Shown: positions 1 to 7,667 of the stretch, one piece after another | Numbering within the stretch: the first letter of the stretch is position 1 | Layout of the letters: each line of letters starts with the position of its first letter | NCBI GenBank assembly: GCA_019112765.1 | Contig: DXIU01000008.1 | Location: 1-37,213, forward strand | Origin: Candidatus Mediterraneibacter norwichensis | Lineage (GTDB): Bacteria; Bacillota; Clostridia; Lachnospirales; Lachnospiraceae | Length of the DNA stretch: 37,213 nucleotides | Direction: 5' to 3' | Made by a program: the position numbers and the translations under genes | The notes under the pieces: model-generated | What the model was told of the DNA's origin: nothing | The model's input: the letters and a program-made list of their open reading frames with translations, nothing else | Databases searched by the model: none

Positions 1-262
1 GATCAACTACTAGCTAATCCTTTTCCCTTTACTGTGTTTGGTTCCGCTTCGACCGCTCCCGAGCTCGAAACAAAGCTTCTCGCTTCGTTGGCTCCGCCAA
101 TGCTCGCCCGCGTTGTTTCCGAAAAATAAATTCTCCGGACCATCGCCGTGCTCGCGCGATCTCCGCTGTTCGAAAAATTTTCTCTTCAAAGAAATTTTCA
201 AGGGTTGTTGTCTATTGTTCAGTTATCAAGGTTCCTGTCGTTCTTTTCTCGCGACAGCTTCG
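1..262 (-). other. Transcribed leader of a probable rRNA operon running off the left edge
   Basis: No protein gene is supported in the first 584 bases. Read on the minus strand, the DNA from about 262 down to 1 lies just downstream of two tandem strong promoters. It contains a CTTGATAACTGAACAATAG stretch (about 212-232) of the kind often seen in clostridial rRNA leaders and spacers, and a boxA-like TTTCTTTGAAGAG near 182-195. Bases 40-130 are GC-rich and full of short inverted words such as GGCGGAGCC. No 16S sequence is reached, so the rRNA identity is inferred from promoter strength and these motifs; another stable-RNA operon is possible. Confidence 0.45.
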
Positions 263-264
263 AT

Positions 265-293
265 ATTATACCAAATCCGTTTCGCTTTGTCAA
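265..293 (-). promoter_or_regulatory. Consensus sigma-70/sigma-A promoter (proximal of two)
   Basis: On the minus strand a perfect TTGACA (288-293) is separated by exactly 17 bases from a perfect TATAAT (265-270). Upstream of the -35 the minus strand is a run of A-rich sequence (about 294-330), like an UP element. A fully consensus promoter with an UP-like tract is typical of rRNA operons. Confidence 0.8.
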
Positions 294-346
294 GAACTTT
301 TTTATTTTTCTTTTGTTTTTGCTGTCCCTCACGAGTCAGCTTAAAT

Positions 347-376
347 ATAATACCACTCAGCATCGTCATATGTCAA
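347..376 (-). promoter_or_regulatory. Second tandem promoter (distal)
   Basis: On the minus strand TTGACA (371-376) precedes TATTAT (347-352) with an 18-base spacer, about 80 bases upstream of the proximal promoter and facing the same way. Tandem P1/P2 promoters are usual for rRNA operons. Between 377 and about 530 I see only AT-rich sequence with no gene or further element. Confidence 0.65.
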
Positions 377-530
377 CCATTTTTTACAAGTTTTTTAAAC
401 TTTTTCCAGAAAGACATTCCAACACCATATATGGTACTTTACATGATGTTATCACACAATTAACACGCGCTATGCATTCATATATGCGTCCCAGCCTTCC
501 ATAATGGAAGCAGCAAGAGCTTTCATCAAT

Positions 531-564
531 GGGAAAATAAAAACTATCGGACCGATCCGATAGT
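531..564 (-). terminator. Rho-independent terminator of the tRNA-Ser pair
   Basis: The hairpin at 543-564 has arms ACTATCGG/CCGATAGT. It is followed on the minus strand by a T-rich tail (TTTTTATTTT, 533-542). It lies about 20 bases downstream of the last tRNA and separates the tRNA unit from the promoters to the left. Confidence 0.85.
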
Positions 565-584
565 CTTTATGGATAACATCTAAC

Positions 585-673
585 GGAGAAGGAGGGATTT
601 GAACCCTCGCGCCGCTACTAACGACCTACTCCCTTTCCAGGGGAGCCCCTTCGGCCAGCTTGGGTACTTCTCC
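585..673 (-). tRNA. tRNA-Ser (anticodon GGA)
   Basis: The reverse complement gives an 89-nt class II tRNA with acceptor arms GGAGAAG/CTTCTCC, a long variable arm, a T-loop GTTCAAATC, and an anticodon loop CTGGAAA, giving GGA (reads UCC/UCU serine codons). CCA is not encoded. It sits 5 bases downstream of the next tRNA-Ser and is co-transcribed with it. Confidence 0.95.
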
Positions 674-678
674 AAAGC

Positions 679-763
679 GGAGAGGGTGGGATTCGAACCC
701 ACGCGCCCTTTCGGACAAACGGTTTTCAAGACCGCCTCGTTATGACCACTTCGATACCTCTCC
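679..763 (-). tRNA. tRNA-Ser (anticodon UGA)
   Basis: The reverse complement is an 85-nt class II tRNA with acceptor arms GGAGAGG/CCTCTCC, a long variable arm, a T-loop GTTCGAATC, and an anticodon loop CTTGAAA, giving UGA (reads UCA/UCG and probably other UCN serine codons). CCA is not encoded. It is first in a two-tRNA serine unit. Confidence 0.95.
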
Positions 764-848
764 ATATACTCGCCGTTAATACAACGATATTCGATTTTTA
801 CCGCATATCAGGAAACAGTCTTCCGCGTCTCCTCATGCGACGTGGACT

Positions 849-878
849 ATTCTATCACATATGTAAAATGCATGTCAA
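849..878 (-). promoter_or_regulatory. Promoter of the tRNA-Ser pair, overlapping the ispD stop
   Basis: On the minus strand TTGACA (873-878) precedes TAGAAT (849-854) with an 18-base spacer. The TGA stop codon of ispD (875-877) lies inside the -35 hexamer, so the tRNA promoter starts exactly where the protein operon ends. Confidence 0.75.
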
Positions 879-1576
879 GACTTTCTTTTCAAAAATACGT
901 CTGCGATTTCAAGATCTTCCGGCGTTGTGATCTTGATGTTCTCATAGGAACCGTAAAACAGCCGGATCGGATAACCGACCATCTGTTCCACCACCATGGC
1001 GTCGTCCGTCACAGCGATCTGCTCTTTCTTCATGAGCAGGGCATACGCTTTCCGTATAAGCGCTGTGTCAAATACCTGCGGCGTCTGTACGATCCAGACT
1101 CTGCTGCGGTCAGGCGTTTCTGTCACCACGCTGTCAGGATCTGCGATCTTGACCGTATCTTTAGACGGCATCCCAGCCACACATGCCTGGTACTCCGAGA
1201 CGCATTCATACGCCCGCTCTATCATTTCTCCATCGACGAACGGCCGCGCGCCATCATGGATATAGACATACCCGTCCTTTGTCTCCTGGAGTCCGTTCCA
1301 GACAGAGTGATATCTCTCGGCTCCTCCGGAAATGATCTTACGTACTTTAGATATTCCATACTTTTCCACGATTTCCCGGCGGCAGTATTCTTCTTCCCCG
1401 GTGCCGCATACAAGAATGATCTCATCGATCCGCCGGGAAGCTTCAAACGCGCGCAGGGAATAATACAGCACAGGCTTTCCTCCCATGAGCAGATACTGCT
1501 TATGTACTTTTGTTCCCATCCGCTTTCCGCTTCCTGCCGCAAGCACGATCGCAGTACAGTACTTTTTCTTCTCCAT
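875..1576 (-). CDS. ispD: 2-C-methyl-D-erythritol 4-phosphate cytidylyltransferase
   Basis: IspD joins CTP and MEP to make CDP-ME in the cytosolic non-mevalonate isoprenoid pathway. The 233-residue product has the N-terminal nucleotide-binding signature AIVLAAGSGKRMG (about 8-20) followed by KQYLLMGGKPVL, then HDGARPFV, SKDTVKIAD and WIVQTPQVF, all typical of the family, and the length is normal. The frame is open another 54 codons upstream. The chosen ATG at 1576 starts just before the conserved domain and has an AGAGGA ribosome site. It is the last gene of the long minus-strand run, 88 bases after tsaD. The serine tRNA promoter overlaps its stop. Confidence 0.95.
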   Translation of the reverse strand: MEKKKYCTAIVLAAGSGKRMGTKVHKQYLLMGGKPVLYYSLRAFEASRRIDEIILVCGTGEEEYCRREIVEKYGISKVRKIISGGAERYHSVWNGLQETKDGYVYIHDGARPFVDGEMIERAYECVSEYQACVAGMPSKDTVKIADPDSVVTETPDRSRVWIVQTPQVFDTALIRKAYALLMKKEQIAVTDDAMVVEQMVGYPIRLFYGSYENIKITTPEDLEIADVFLKRKS

Positions 1577-1664
1577 ATCCGTTCCTCTGATTTCACATAT
1601 TTGCAGCCTGACTTGCGCAGACGGCATTTCGCTCCGGTTATTTCTCCGCCTCACCGCAGCCTTC

Positions 1665-2693
1665 TTATCGTTCTCCCAGCTTAAGGTTCGGCACTGCATT
1701 GAGATCCCACCCGTGCCGTGTCCCGGCAAGGTATTCATAAAACGCCGCAGCTCCGATCATCGCCGCATTATCCGTACAGTAGATCGGCGACGGATGATAG
1801 AACTTCACGCCTTTTTCTTCGCATGCCTGCTTCATGGCCGCACGAAGCGCCGTGTTGGATGCCACGCCGCCGGCAATGGCGAATTTGTACATGCCGTAAT
1901 CTTCCACTGCTTTCATCGAATTTTCCACCAATACTTCTACCACCGCTTTCTGGAAAGAAGCCGCGATATCCGCAGGGTCAAAGCTCTCGCCTTTCATCTT
2001 GCATCCGTTGATATAATTAAGCACCGCCGACTTCAGGCCACTGAAGCTGAAATCATACTCCGCGCCGTCGATATGTGCTTTTGGGAACTTTATAGCATCT
2101 GGATTTCCCTCTTTCGCGATACGGTCGATCTTCGGCCCGCCCGGATATCCCAGTCCGATCGCGCGCGCCACCTTGTCATATGCTTCGCCTGCCGCGTCGT
2201 CTCTTGTACGCCCGAGGATCTCGTACTTCCCGTATTCCCGCACGCAGACCAGATGTGTATGTCCGCCTGATGCTACGAGACACAGAAACGGCGGCTCCAG
2301 ATCCGGATGCTCGATATAATTTGCCGAAATATGGCCCTCGATATGATGCACCCCCACAAGCGGCAGATTTCTGGCATATGCGATAGCCTTCGCCTCAGCG
2401 ACGCCTACCAGAAGAGCGCCTACCAGCCCGGGGCCGTAGGTCACTCCGACTACGTCAATATCATCCAGCGTCACATCCGCCTCTTTCAGTGCTTCTTCGA
2501 TAACCTGATTGATCTTCTCGATATGTTTCCTCGATGCGATCTCCGGGACCACCCCGCCGTACAGCTTATGCAGGTCGATCTGGGATGAAATGATATTCGA
2601 CAGCACTTCTCTGCCGTTGTGAACGACCGCAGCCGCCGTCTCATCACAGGAGCTCTCGATCGCAAGGATATTCAGATCTCTGATTTCTTTCAT
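1665..2693 (-). CDS. tsaD: tRNA N6-threonylcarbamoyltransferase TsaD
   Basis: TsaD transfers the threonylcarbamoyl group to A37 of ANN-reading tRNAs (t6A), working with TsaB and TsaE. The 342-residue protein shows the ASKHA start [11 protein letters not shown] (9-19), [14 protein letters not shown] (about 84-97), the metal-binding H-x3-H in HHIEGH (His117/His121), SGGHTHL, and a late GGVASN. Length is normal. A TTG at 2714 is in frame, but the ATG at 2693 has a GAGAGG ribosome site at good spacing and does not overlap rnz, so it is preferred. It follows rnz by 10 bases. TsaB and TsaE lie in the same run, so the bacterial t6A machinery is largely in one operon (TsaC is not in the window). Confidence 0.96.
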   Translation of the reverse strand: MKEIRDLNILAIESSCDETAAAVVHNGREVLSNIISSQIDLHKLYGGVVPEIASRKHIEKINQVIEEALKEADVTLDDIDVVGVTYGPGLVGALLVGVAEAKAIAYARNLPLVGVHHIEGHISANYIEHPDLEPPFLCLVASGGHTHLVCVREYGKYEILGRTRDDAAGEAYDKVARAIGLGYPGGPKIDRIAKEGNPDAIKFPKAHIDGAEYDFSFSGLKSAVLNYINGCKMKGESFDPADIAASFQKAVVEVLVENSMKAVEDYGMYKFAIAGGVASNTALRAAMKQACEEKGVKFYHPSPIYCTDNAAMIGAAAFYEYLAGTRHGWDLNAVPNLKLGER

Positions 2694-2703
2694 GTCACGC
2701 CTC

Positions 2704-3612
2704 TCAATCTTCAAACATCAGTTCCGCCGACATTCCGTCTTTTCCCGCCTTCGCCGCCGGAAATATCTTCCGCACATCGTCCATATACGGCTCCGGCCTT
2801 GTCAGGGACGGGCTGTAATGTGTCAGCCACATCTCTTTCACCTGCGCCGAGCACGCAAGCTCCGCCGCTTCGTAAAACGTCATATGCTTATACTCCGACG
2901 CCTTTGCAGCTTTATCTTTCTCCCCATACATGCCCTCGCAGATAAACAGATCCGACTTCTCTGCATTTCTCCGAATGGACTCTGTGGGACGTGTGTCTGT
3001 TGTATATGTCAGTTTTATCCCTTTCCTGGGAGGACCTAATACCATATCCGGAGTGAAATGCCCGTCTTCGCTGTCGATCGTCACGCCGCCCTGCAGACGG
3101 CTCCAGTATTTCAGCGGGATATCCTGTTCTTTCGCTTTTGCGGCGTCGAACTTGCCTGCCCGGTCGATCTCCATCGTATACCCGTAGCACAGTACATTGT
3201 GATTGACACGGAACGCTTTGATCCGGTAACCGTTCATCTCAAACGTCTCCTCCGCGCCCTGGATCTCTTTATATATGATCGGAAACGGAAGCTCCGGTGC
3301 GATCACGCGAAGGCATCCCACAACACGCTCCAGACCTTTGGGTCCGATCATCGTCAGGGGCTCGGTCCTGTCCGCATTCCCCATGGTAAGGAGCAGACCG
3401 GGGAGTCCGCTGATATGATCTCCGTGATAATGGGTAAAACAGATCACGTCGATCGGCTTGAAGCTCCATCCTTTTTCTTTTATCGCAATCTGGGTGCCCT
3501 CGCCGCAGTCAATGAGCATGCTGCTGCCGTTAAAACGGGTCATCAGCGCTGTGAGCCAGCGGTAAGGGAGCGGCATCATGCCTCCGCACCCAAGCAAACA
3601 AACGTCTAACAT
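2704..3612 (-). CDS. rnz: Ribonuclease Z (tRNA 3' endonuclease)
   Basis: RNase Z removes the 3' trailer from tRNA precursors that lack an encoded CCA. The 302-residue protein has the metallo-beta-lactamase motif [14 protein letters not shown], giving His61, His63, Asp65 and His66 as zinc ligands, an N-terminal LLGCGG strand, a late TYTTDTRP, and a C-terminal WLTHYSPS. Length fits the short bacterial form. All three tRNA genes in this window lack an encoded CCA, so an RNase Z substrate class exists locally. It sits between a small zinc-ribbon gene (14 bases upstream) and tsaD (10 bases downstream), in an operon otherwise rich in tRNA modification genes. Confidence 0.95.
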   Translation of the reverse strand: MLDVCLLGCGGMMPLPYRWLTALMTRFNGSSMLIDCGEGTQIAIKEKGWSFKPIDVICFTHYHGDHISGLPGLLLTMGNADRTEPLTMIGPKGLERVVGCLRVIAPELPFPIIYKEIQGAEETFEMNGYRIKAFRVNHNVLCYGYTMEIDRAGKFDAAKAKEQDIPLKYWSRLQGGVTIDSEDGHFTPDMVLGPPRKGIKLTYTTDTRPTESIRRNAEKSDLFICEGMYGEKDKAAKASEYKHMTFYEAAELACSAQVKEMWLTHYSPSLTRPEPYMDDVRKIFPAAKAGKDGMSAELMFED

Positions 3613-3626
3613 ATCTCTCCTCTGCC

Positions 3627-3860
3627 TTATTCCTCAATATCTGCCGGCAGCCGAAAGGAAGAGAGAAGCTTGTCATAGCACGACTCACACAGATCGAAAC
3701 TGTGTTTCTCTCCGTCTTTGTCCGAAAAATATCCCCACGTATAATCCACGCTGAAAACACCTTCTCTGGGGGTTCCGTCTACAACATTGATCTCTTTCCC
3801 GCACTGATTGCAGATGATCTTATTTATTTCTTTTGTCTCTTTTAATTGATACTGGCGCAT
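3627..3860 (-). CDS. Small zinc-ribbon-like protein of unknown function
   Basis: I do not recognise a named family. The 77-residue product has two CxxC pairs, Cys17/Cys20 (CNQCGKEI) and Cys58/Cys61 (CESCYDKL), spaced like a four-cysteine zinc site, with an aromatic middle segment. The frame is open 17 codons further upstream, but the ATG at 3860 has a very strong AGGAGGAG site 5 bases away, so this start is chosen. It lies between the tsaB-rimI fusion (130-base gap) and rnz (14-base gap). Position suggests a role near tRNA processing or translation, but that is only inference. It could also be an unrelated passenger gene. Confidence 0.75.
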   Translation of the reverse strand: MRQYQLKETKEINKIICNQCGKEINVVDGTPREGVFSVDYTWGYFSDKDGEKHSFDLCESCYDKLLSSFRLPADIEE

Positions 3861-3990
3861 ACAATCTCCTCCTGCGTCTCTGTCTGTCCCGGCAAGGACT
3901 CCGGACAGCAACAGACAGTTTTTTTCTTTTTGTCACGCCTATATTATATCGGAGCGGCAGATTGTTTCCTAGTGGGAACTGCTGCCGCTG

Positions 3991-5178
3991 TTATGCGTTG
4001 ATTTCCAGTTCTCTGCTCATAAGGATCGCATCTTCCGCCGGATCTTCATAAAACCTCTGACGGATACCGTCCTCCTTAAAGCCCGCCGCCTCATAGAGCG
4101 CCCTTGCCGCTTTATTCCCGCAGCGAACATCCAGAAGGATCTTTCTGATCCCTTCCGATCCGCAGACGGATTCCAATTCCGTGAGCAGCGCACGGGCCGC
4201 CCCCTGCCTCTGCAGTTCTTTTACAACTGCGATCCTTGCGATCTCGGCTTCATCCGCCGCAGTATATGCAAGAAGATACCCCGCCGTACGTCCTGCCTTT
4301 TCCGCGATCAGGCAGACAGTATTCGGCTGGTCCAGCGTCTCCAGTATCGCTTTCTCACTCCAGGCATCCGGGAATAGCTGATGCTCCATCTCCGCAACCG
4401 CAGCGCCGTCTTCCATGGTCATCCTGCGCACTTTGGGAACAGCATTTTTCTCCCGCTCAGCCCTCTCCCGCTCAGCCTGTGATTTTCTCAGATACTCAGG
4501 CTTAAACTCAGCAGCCGTCTCATATCTGCCCGCCTCGTAATAGCGGATCCCAAGAGCGCCGACCGCCGCCGCTCTCTGCCGGTTCATAAAGGACGGGGCA
4601 AAGGAGTAAGGCACCTTAAGTCCTTCTGCCAGCATTTCCTTATATACAGGCACGCCGTCTCCCAGGAATACGACCCGCCGTCTGTAAACATTCAGATGAC
4701 GGATCAGTTCCTCCACCGGAACCGCCATCTGCATCCTGAGCACCTGAAATACAGGCTCGTCATACAGTCCGCCATCTTCATTCTTCTTATGGGAAAATGA
4801 ATAAAGCCCGGTATATACCTGCTTTCTCCTTGCATCCATGATCGGGCAGATGATATCCTCGCATCCGTACATGCTGTATGCCAGGGCATCCACAGTAGGC
4901 ACATGGATGAGCGGCTTGTCAAGAGCAAGCCCCAGCCCCTTCGCCGTAGCAGAGCCGATCCTCAGCCCGGTAAATGATCCCGGGCCGCCCGCGACTGCGA
5001 TAGCGTCTATCTCTTTCAGATCTGCATCGACCATCCTGACCATCTCATCGATCATGGGGAGCAGTGTCTGTGAATGTGTCTTTTTATAATTTGTCGTATA
5101 TTCCGCGATCGTCTGCTCATCCTCAACGATCGCCACCGTGGCTGTCAGCCCTGAGCTGTCTATCGCCAAAACTTTCAT
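3991..5178 (-). CDS. tsaB-rimI: TsaB-RimI fusion (t6A subunit plus N-acetyltransferase)
   Basis: One 395-residue frame carries two proteins that are separate in many bacteria. Residues 1 to about 235 are TsaB, the TsaD partner: VLAIDSSG (3-10) and GGPGSFTGLRIG (64-75) are its ASKHA-like signatures. After a charged linker (about 222-245, many Glu/Arg) comes a GNAT domain of RimI type, which acetylates the N-terminus of ribosomal protein S18 (some homologues have wider targets). It shows IARIAVVKELQRQGAARALL with the acetyl-CoA QRQGAA loop, and NKAARALYEAAGF near the end. Both halves look intact, so this is a true fusion and not a decayed pair. It is 89 bases downstream of tsaE. Confidence 0.93.
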   Translation of the reverse strand: MKVLAIDSSGLTATVAIVEDEQTIAEYTTNYKKTHSQTLLPMIDEMVRMVDADLKEIDAIAVAGGPGSFTGLRIGSATAKGLGLALDKPLIHVPTVDALAYSMYGCEDIICPIMDARRKQVYTGLYSFSHKKNEDGGLYDEPVFQVLRMQMAVPVEELIRHLNVYRRRVVFLGDGVPVYKEMLAEGLKVPYSFAPSFMNRQRAAAVGALGIRYYEAGRYETAAEFKPEYLRKSQAERERAEREKNAVPKVRRMTMEDGAAVAEMEHQLFPDAWSEKAILETLDQPNTVCLIAEKAGRTAGYLLAYTAADEAEIARIAVVKELQRQGAARALLTELESVCGSEGIRKILLDVRCGNKAARALYEAAGFKEDGIRQRFYEDPAEDAILMSRELEINA

Positions 5179-5267
5179 AATCTGTCCTGCTTTCTGTGAT
5201 CCGCCGCCCCGCCTTATCCGCCGGAGCGCTCATATGATCTTTATCCCCTGCCTCATACATGGGCATC

Positions 5268-5702
5268 TTATTGGTTATCTACGTCAAGGATCGTGATCTT
5301 CCGGTAGTCAAATCCCTGCTCCAGATCCTTCTCGATCAGGATCTCCGTCCGCTTCTCCGGAAGGATCTCTTCGATCAGGTTCGCCCACTCGATCAGGGAA
5401 ACCCCGTCTCCCATGATGTAGTCTTCAAACCCGACTTCTTCCATCTCTTCCACATCACCGATCCGGTACACGTCAAAATGATAGAAGGGAAGCCTTCCCT
5501 CCTCATAGACCTGTACGATCGTAAATGTGGGACTGTTGACCGGTTCTTCTATCCCCAGTCCTTTCGCCAGTCCCTGCGTAAATACGGTTTTCCCCACGCC
5601 AAGATCCCCGGTCAGGGTAAATACCTGCCCGGGAATCGCATGTTCTCCAAGTCTTTTTCCTACGTTAAATGTCTCTTCAGGACTTCTCGTCTCCAATACC
5701 AT
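5268..5702 (-). CDS. tsaE: tRNA threonylcarbamoyladenosine ATPase TsaE
   Basis: TsaE is the small P-loop ATPase that drives turnover of the TsaB-TsaD complex in t6A synthesis. The 144-residue protein has the Walker A GDLGVGKT (32-39), the family's SPTFTIVQVY (about 60-69) and FYHFDVYRI, and LIEWANLI. Length is normal. The frame extends 31 codons upstream into the AICAR transformylase gene. The ATG at 5702 has an AGAGGA site and begins right before conserved sequence, leaving a 35-base gap to the upstream gene, so it is preferred. Confidence 0.95.
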   Translation of the reverse strand: MVLETRSPEETFNVGKRLGEHAIPGQVFTLTGDLGVGKTVFTQGLAKGLGIEEPVNSPTFTIVQVYEEGRLPFYHFDVYRIGDVEEMEEVGFEDYIMGDGVSLIEWANLIEEILPEKRTEILIEKDLEQGFDYRKITILDVDNQ

Positions 5703-5737
5703 AAAGACATCCTCTTTCTTCTGCACCGCAGCTTCAA

Positions 5738-6916
5738 TCAGTGGTGGAACAGGCGGATACCTGTAAACGCCATGACCATGCCGTACTTGTTGCATGTTGC
5801 AATGACATTGTCGTCTCTCACCGAACCGCCCGGCTGTGCGATGTATTTCACACCGCTCTTATGCGCGCGCTCGATATTGTCCCCGAACGGGAAGAACGCA
5901 TCAGATCCAAGGGATACGTCTGTCATCTTGTCAAGCCATGCTCTCTTCTCCTCGCGCGTAAATACTTCCGGCTTCTCTGTAAAGATATTCTCCCACGCTC
6001 CATCCGCGAGCACATCCATGTATTCCTCGCCGATGTACAGGTCGATCGCATTGTCCCTGTCCTCACGCTTGATGCCGTCTTTGAACGGCAGCTCCATTAC
6101 CTTCGGGCACTGTCTGAGCCACCAGTTGTCTGCCTTCTGTCCTGCAAGGCGTGTGCAGTGGATACGGGACTGCTGTCCTGCGCCGATACCGATCGCCTGT
6201 CCGTCCTTTACATAGCAGACGGAATTGGACTGGGTATATTTCAGAGTGATCATGGAGATCGCCAGATCCATCTTTGCCGCGTCTGTAAGTTCTTTATTCT
6301 CTGTTACCACATTAGAGAAGAAATCCTTGTCGATATTGAGCTCATTTCTTCCCTGCTCGAATGTGATGCCGTACACTTCCTTGTGCTCCAGCGGTGCCGG
6401 CACATAGTCCGGATCGATCTGGATCACATTGTAGTTTCCTTTTTTCTTCTGTTTTAAGAGTTCCAGCGCCTCCGGCTCATACCCCGGCGCGATGACGCCG
6501 TCGGATACCTCTCTCTTAATGAGTCTCGCCGTATCCACGTCGCAGACGTCAGAGAGCGCAATGAAGTCGCCGAAAGACGACATACGGTCCGCGCCTCTCG
6601 CCCTCGCATATGCGCTGGCAAGCGGGGATAATTCTCCCAGATCATCCACCCAGTAGATCTTCGCAAGAGTCTCTGACAGCGGAAGCCCCACCGCCGCGCC
6701 GGCGGGAGATACATGCTTAAATGACGTAGCCGCCGGAAGACCGGTCGCTTTCTTAAGCTCAGATACAAGCTGCCAGCCGTTGAACGCATCGAGGAAATTG
6801 ATATATCCCGGGCGTCCGCACAGCACTGTGATCGGCAGTTCACTTCCGTCGCTCATGTAGATCTTTGACGGTTTCTGATTCGGGTTGCATCCGTATTTCA
6901 GTTCTAATTCTTTCAT
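5738..6916 (-). CDS. purH: Stand-alone AICAR formyltransferase (no IMP cyclohydrolase domain)
   Basis: This enzyme formylates AICAR with 10-formyl-THF in the penultimate step of de novo purine synthesis. Usual bacterial PurH is about 510-530 residues with an N-terminal MGS-like IMP cyclohydrolase domain. This 392-residue protein has only the transformylase part. It starts LELKYGCNPNQKPSK, carries the catalytic Lys67-His68 in SFKHVSPAG, then SDGVIAPGYEPEAL, the late SLGSDAFFPF, and the final DNVIATCNKYGMVM. The start has a strong AGGAGG site, so it is not a truncated PurH. The missing cyclohydrolase step is supplied by the gene 36 bases upstream (purO). Confidence 0.94.
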   Translation of the reverse strand: MKELELKYGCNPNQKPSKIYMSDGSELPITVLCGRPGYINFLDAFNGWQLVSELKKATGLPAATSFKHVSPAGAAVGLPLSETLAKIYWVDDLGELSPLASAYARARGADRMSSFGDFIALSDVCDVDTARLIKREVSDGVIAPGYEPEALELLKQKKKGNYNVIQIDPDYVPAPLEHKEVYGITFEQGRNELNIDKDFFSNVVTENKELTDAAKMDLAISMITLKYTQSNSVCYVKDGQAIGIGAGQQSRIHCTRLAGQKADNWWLRQCPKVMELPFKDGIKREDRDNAIDLYIGEEYMDVLADGAWENIFTEKPEVFTREEKRAWLDKMTDVSLGSDAFFPFGDNIERAHKSGVKYIAQPGGSVRDDNVIATCNKYGMVMAFTGIRLFHH

Positions 6917-6952
6917 CTTTACCTCCTGTGCCGCACTTGGAAAGCGGTATAA

Positions 6953-7666
6953 TCAATGATTTTTGTTAACAATTCTGGTCTCGTATTTTCCTGTCTCAAT
7001 ATCAATATAGCGAACGAAAAGGGATACTTTGTTGTCTTCGTTCAGGCTGTTCCACAGAAGCTCTGTAAAGCTGTCCATATCATCCGGAATACCGATCCGT
7101 TTCGGTTCCCCTTCAAAACTGGGAAGCGGATCACCATCACACATATAAGTATGAATAAAACGTCCCTCTCCTGCAGAAGGATTTTCGTAGGCAAATGTAT
7201 ATCTGCTGCATCCATCCGGTCTGCCGTTGTCGCTTTTCAGAATCGACATGGCAAAATTATAGGTGCCGTTTTCGATATGCATGATGCCTGAAATACGCGG
7301 CGTATAGTTGGGGCCGTCCGGCTCAAACTCCCGGCTGCGCAGAGACTGCTCAAATGTAAGCTGTTTATCCATTCCCTCGTAAATCGTATCGGTCTGATCT
7401 CCGTTTGTCACAATGGTTTTATTGCCCAGCACCCGCACCGGCGCGTAGATAATCAGACTGGGGTCTGTCAGCTTCGACGGATCAAAAGCCTGTGTACGGA
7501 TTCCTTCACCGTCCTCCACAAAAATACGGTTGCGGCTGTTCTCACTGCGTCCCATGATAAAATAGGCAGTGACGGCTTTCTTTCCATCCGGTGTTCTGCC
7601 GATAATAATCCCTCTTCCGGGATAGGAATTGTTCCTTAATTCTTCTTCAATAGACAGCTTTTTCAT
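6953..7666 (-). CDS. purO: Archaeal-type IMP cyclohydrolase (PurO family)
   Basis: This protein should close the FAICAR ring to IMP, the last purine step. The 237-residue product begins with SYPGRGIIIGRTPDGKKAV (about 14-32) and continues with AYFIMGRSENSRNR, matching the PurO pattern of a Y-x-GR start and a serine/arginine/asparagine block. It has no MGS fold signature of PurH. The frame is open for 34 basic codons upstream inside the preceding gene. The ATG at 7666 directly follows that gene's stop (TAAAATG) with a GGAG site, so translation is probably coupled. Pairing with the stand-alone transformylase 36 bases downstream strongly supports the call. Confidence 0.88.
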   Translation of the reverse strand: MKKLSIEEELRNNSYPGRGIIIGRTPDGKKAVTAYFIMGRSENSRNRIFVEDGEGIRTQAFDPSKLTDPSLIIYAPVRVLGNKTIVTNGDQTDTIYEGMDKQLTFEQSLRSREFEPDGPNYTPRISGIMHIENGTYNFAMSILKSDNGRPDGCSRYTFAYENPSAGEGRFIHTYMCDGDPLPSFEGEPKRIGIPDDMDSFTELLWNSLNEDNKVSLFVRYIDIETGKYETRIVNKNH

Positions 7667-7667
7667 T

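Noticed and set aside
2694-2714. Upstream TTG start for TsaD
   Set aside because: It would overlap rnz and lacks a ribosome site; the ATG at 2693 has both a good site and a fitting length.
5179-5267. Short minus-strand frame of about 45 codons between tsaE and tsaB-rimI
   Set aside because: It overlaps the tsaB start in another frame and has no clear ribosome site or conserved look.
5259-6215. Plus-strand open frame of 318 codons
   Set aside because: It lies opposite tsaE and the AICAR transformylase, with no ribosome site or recognisable motif.
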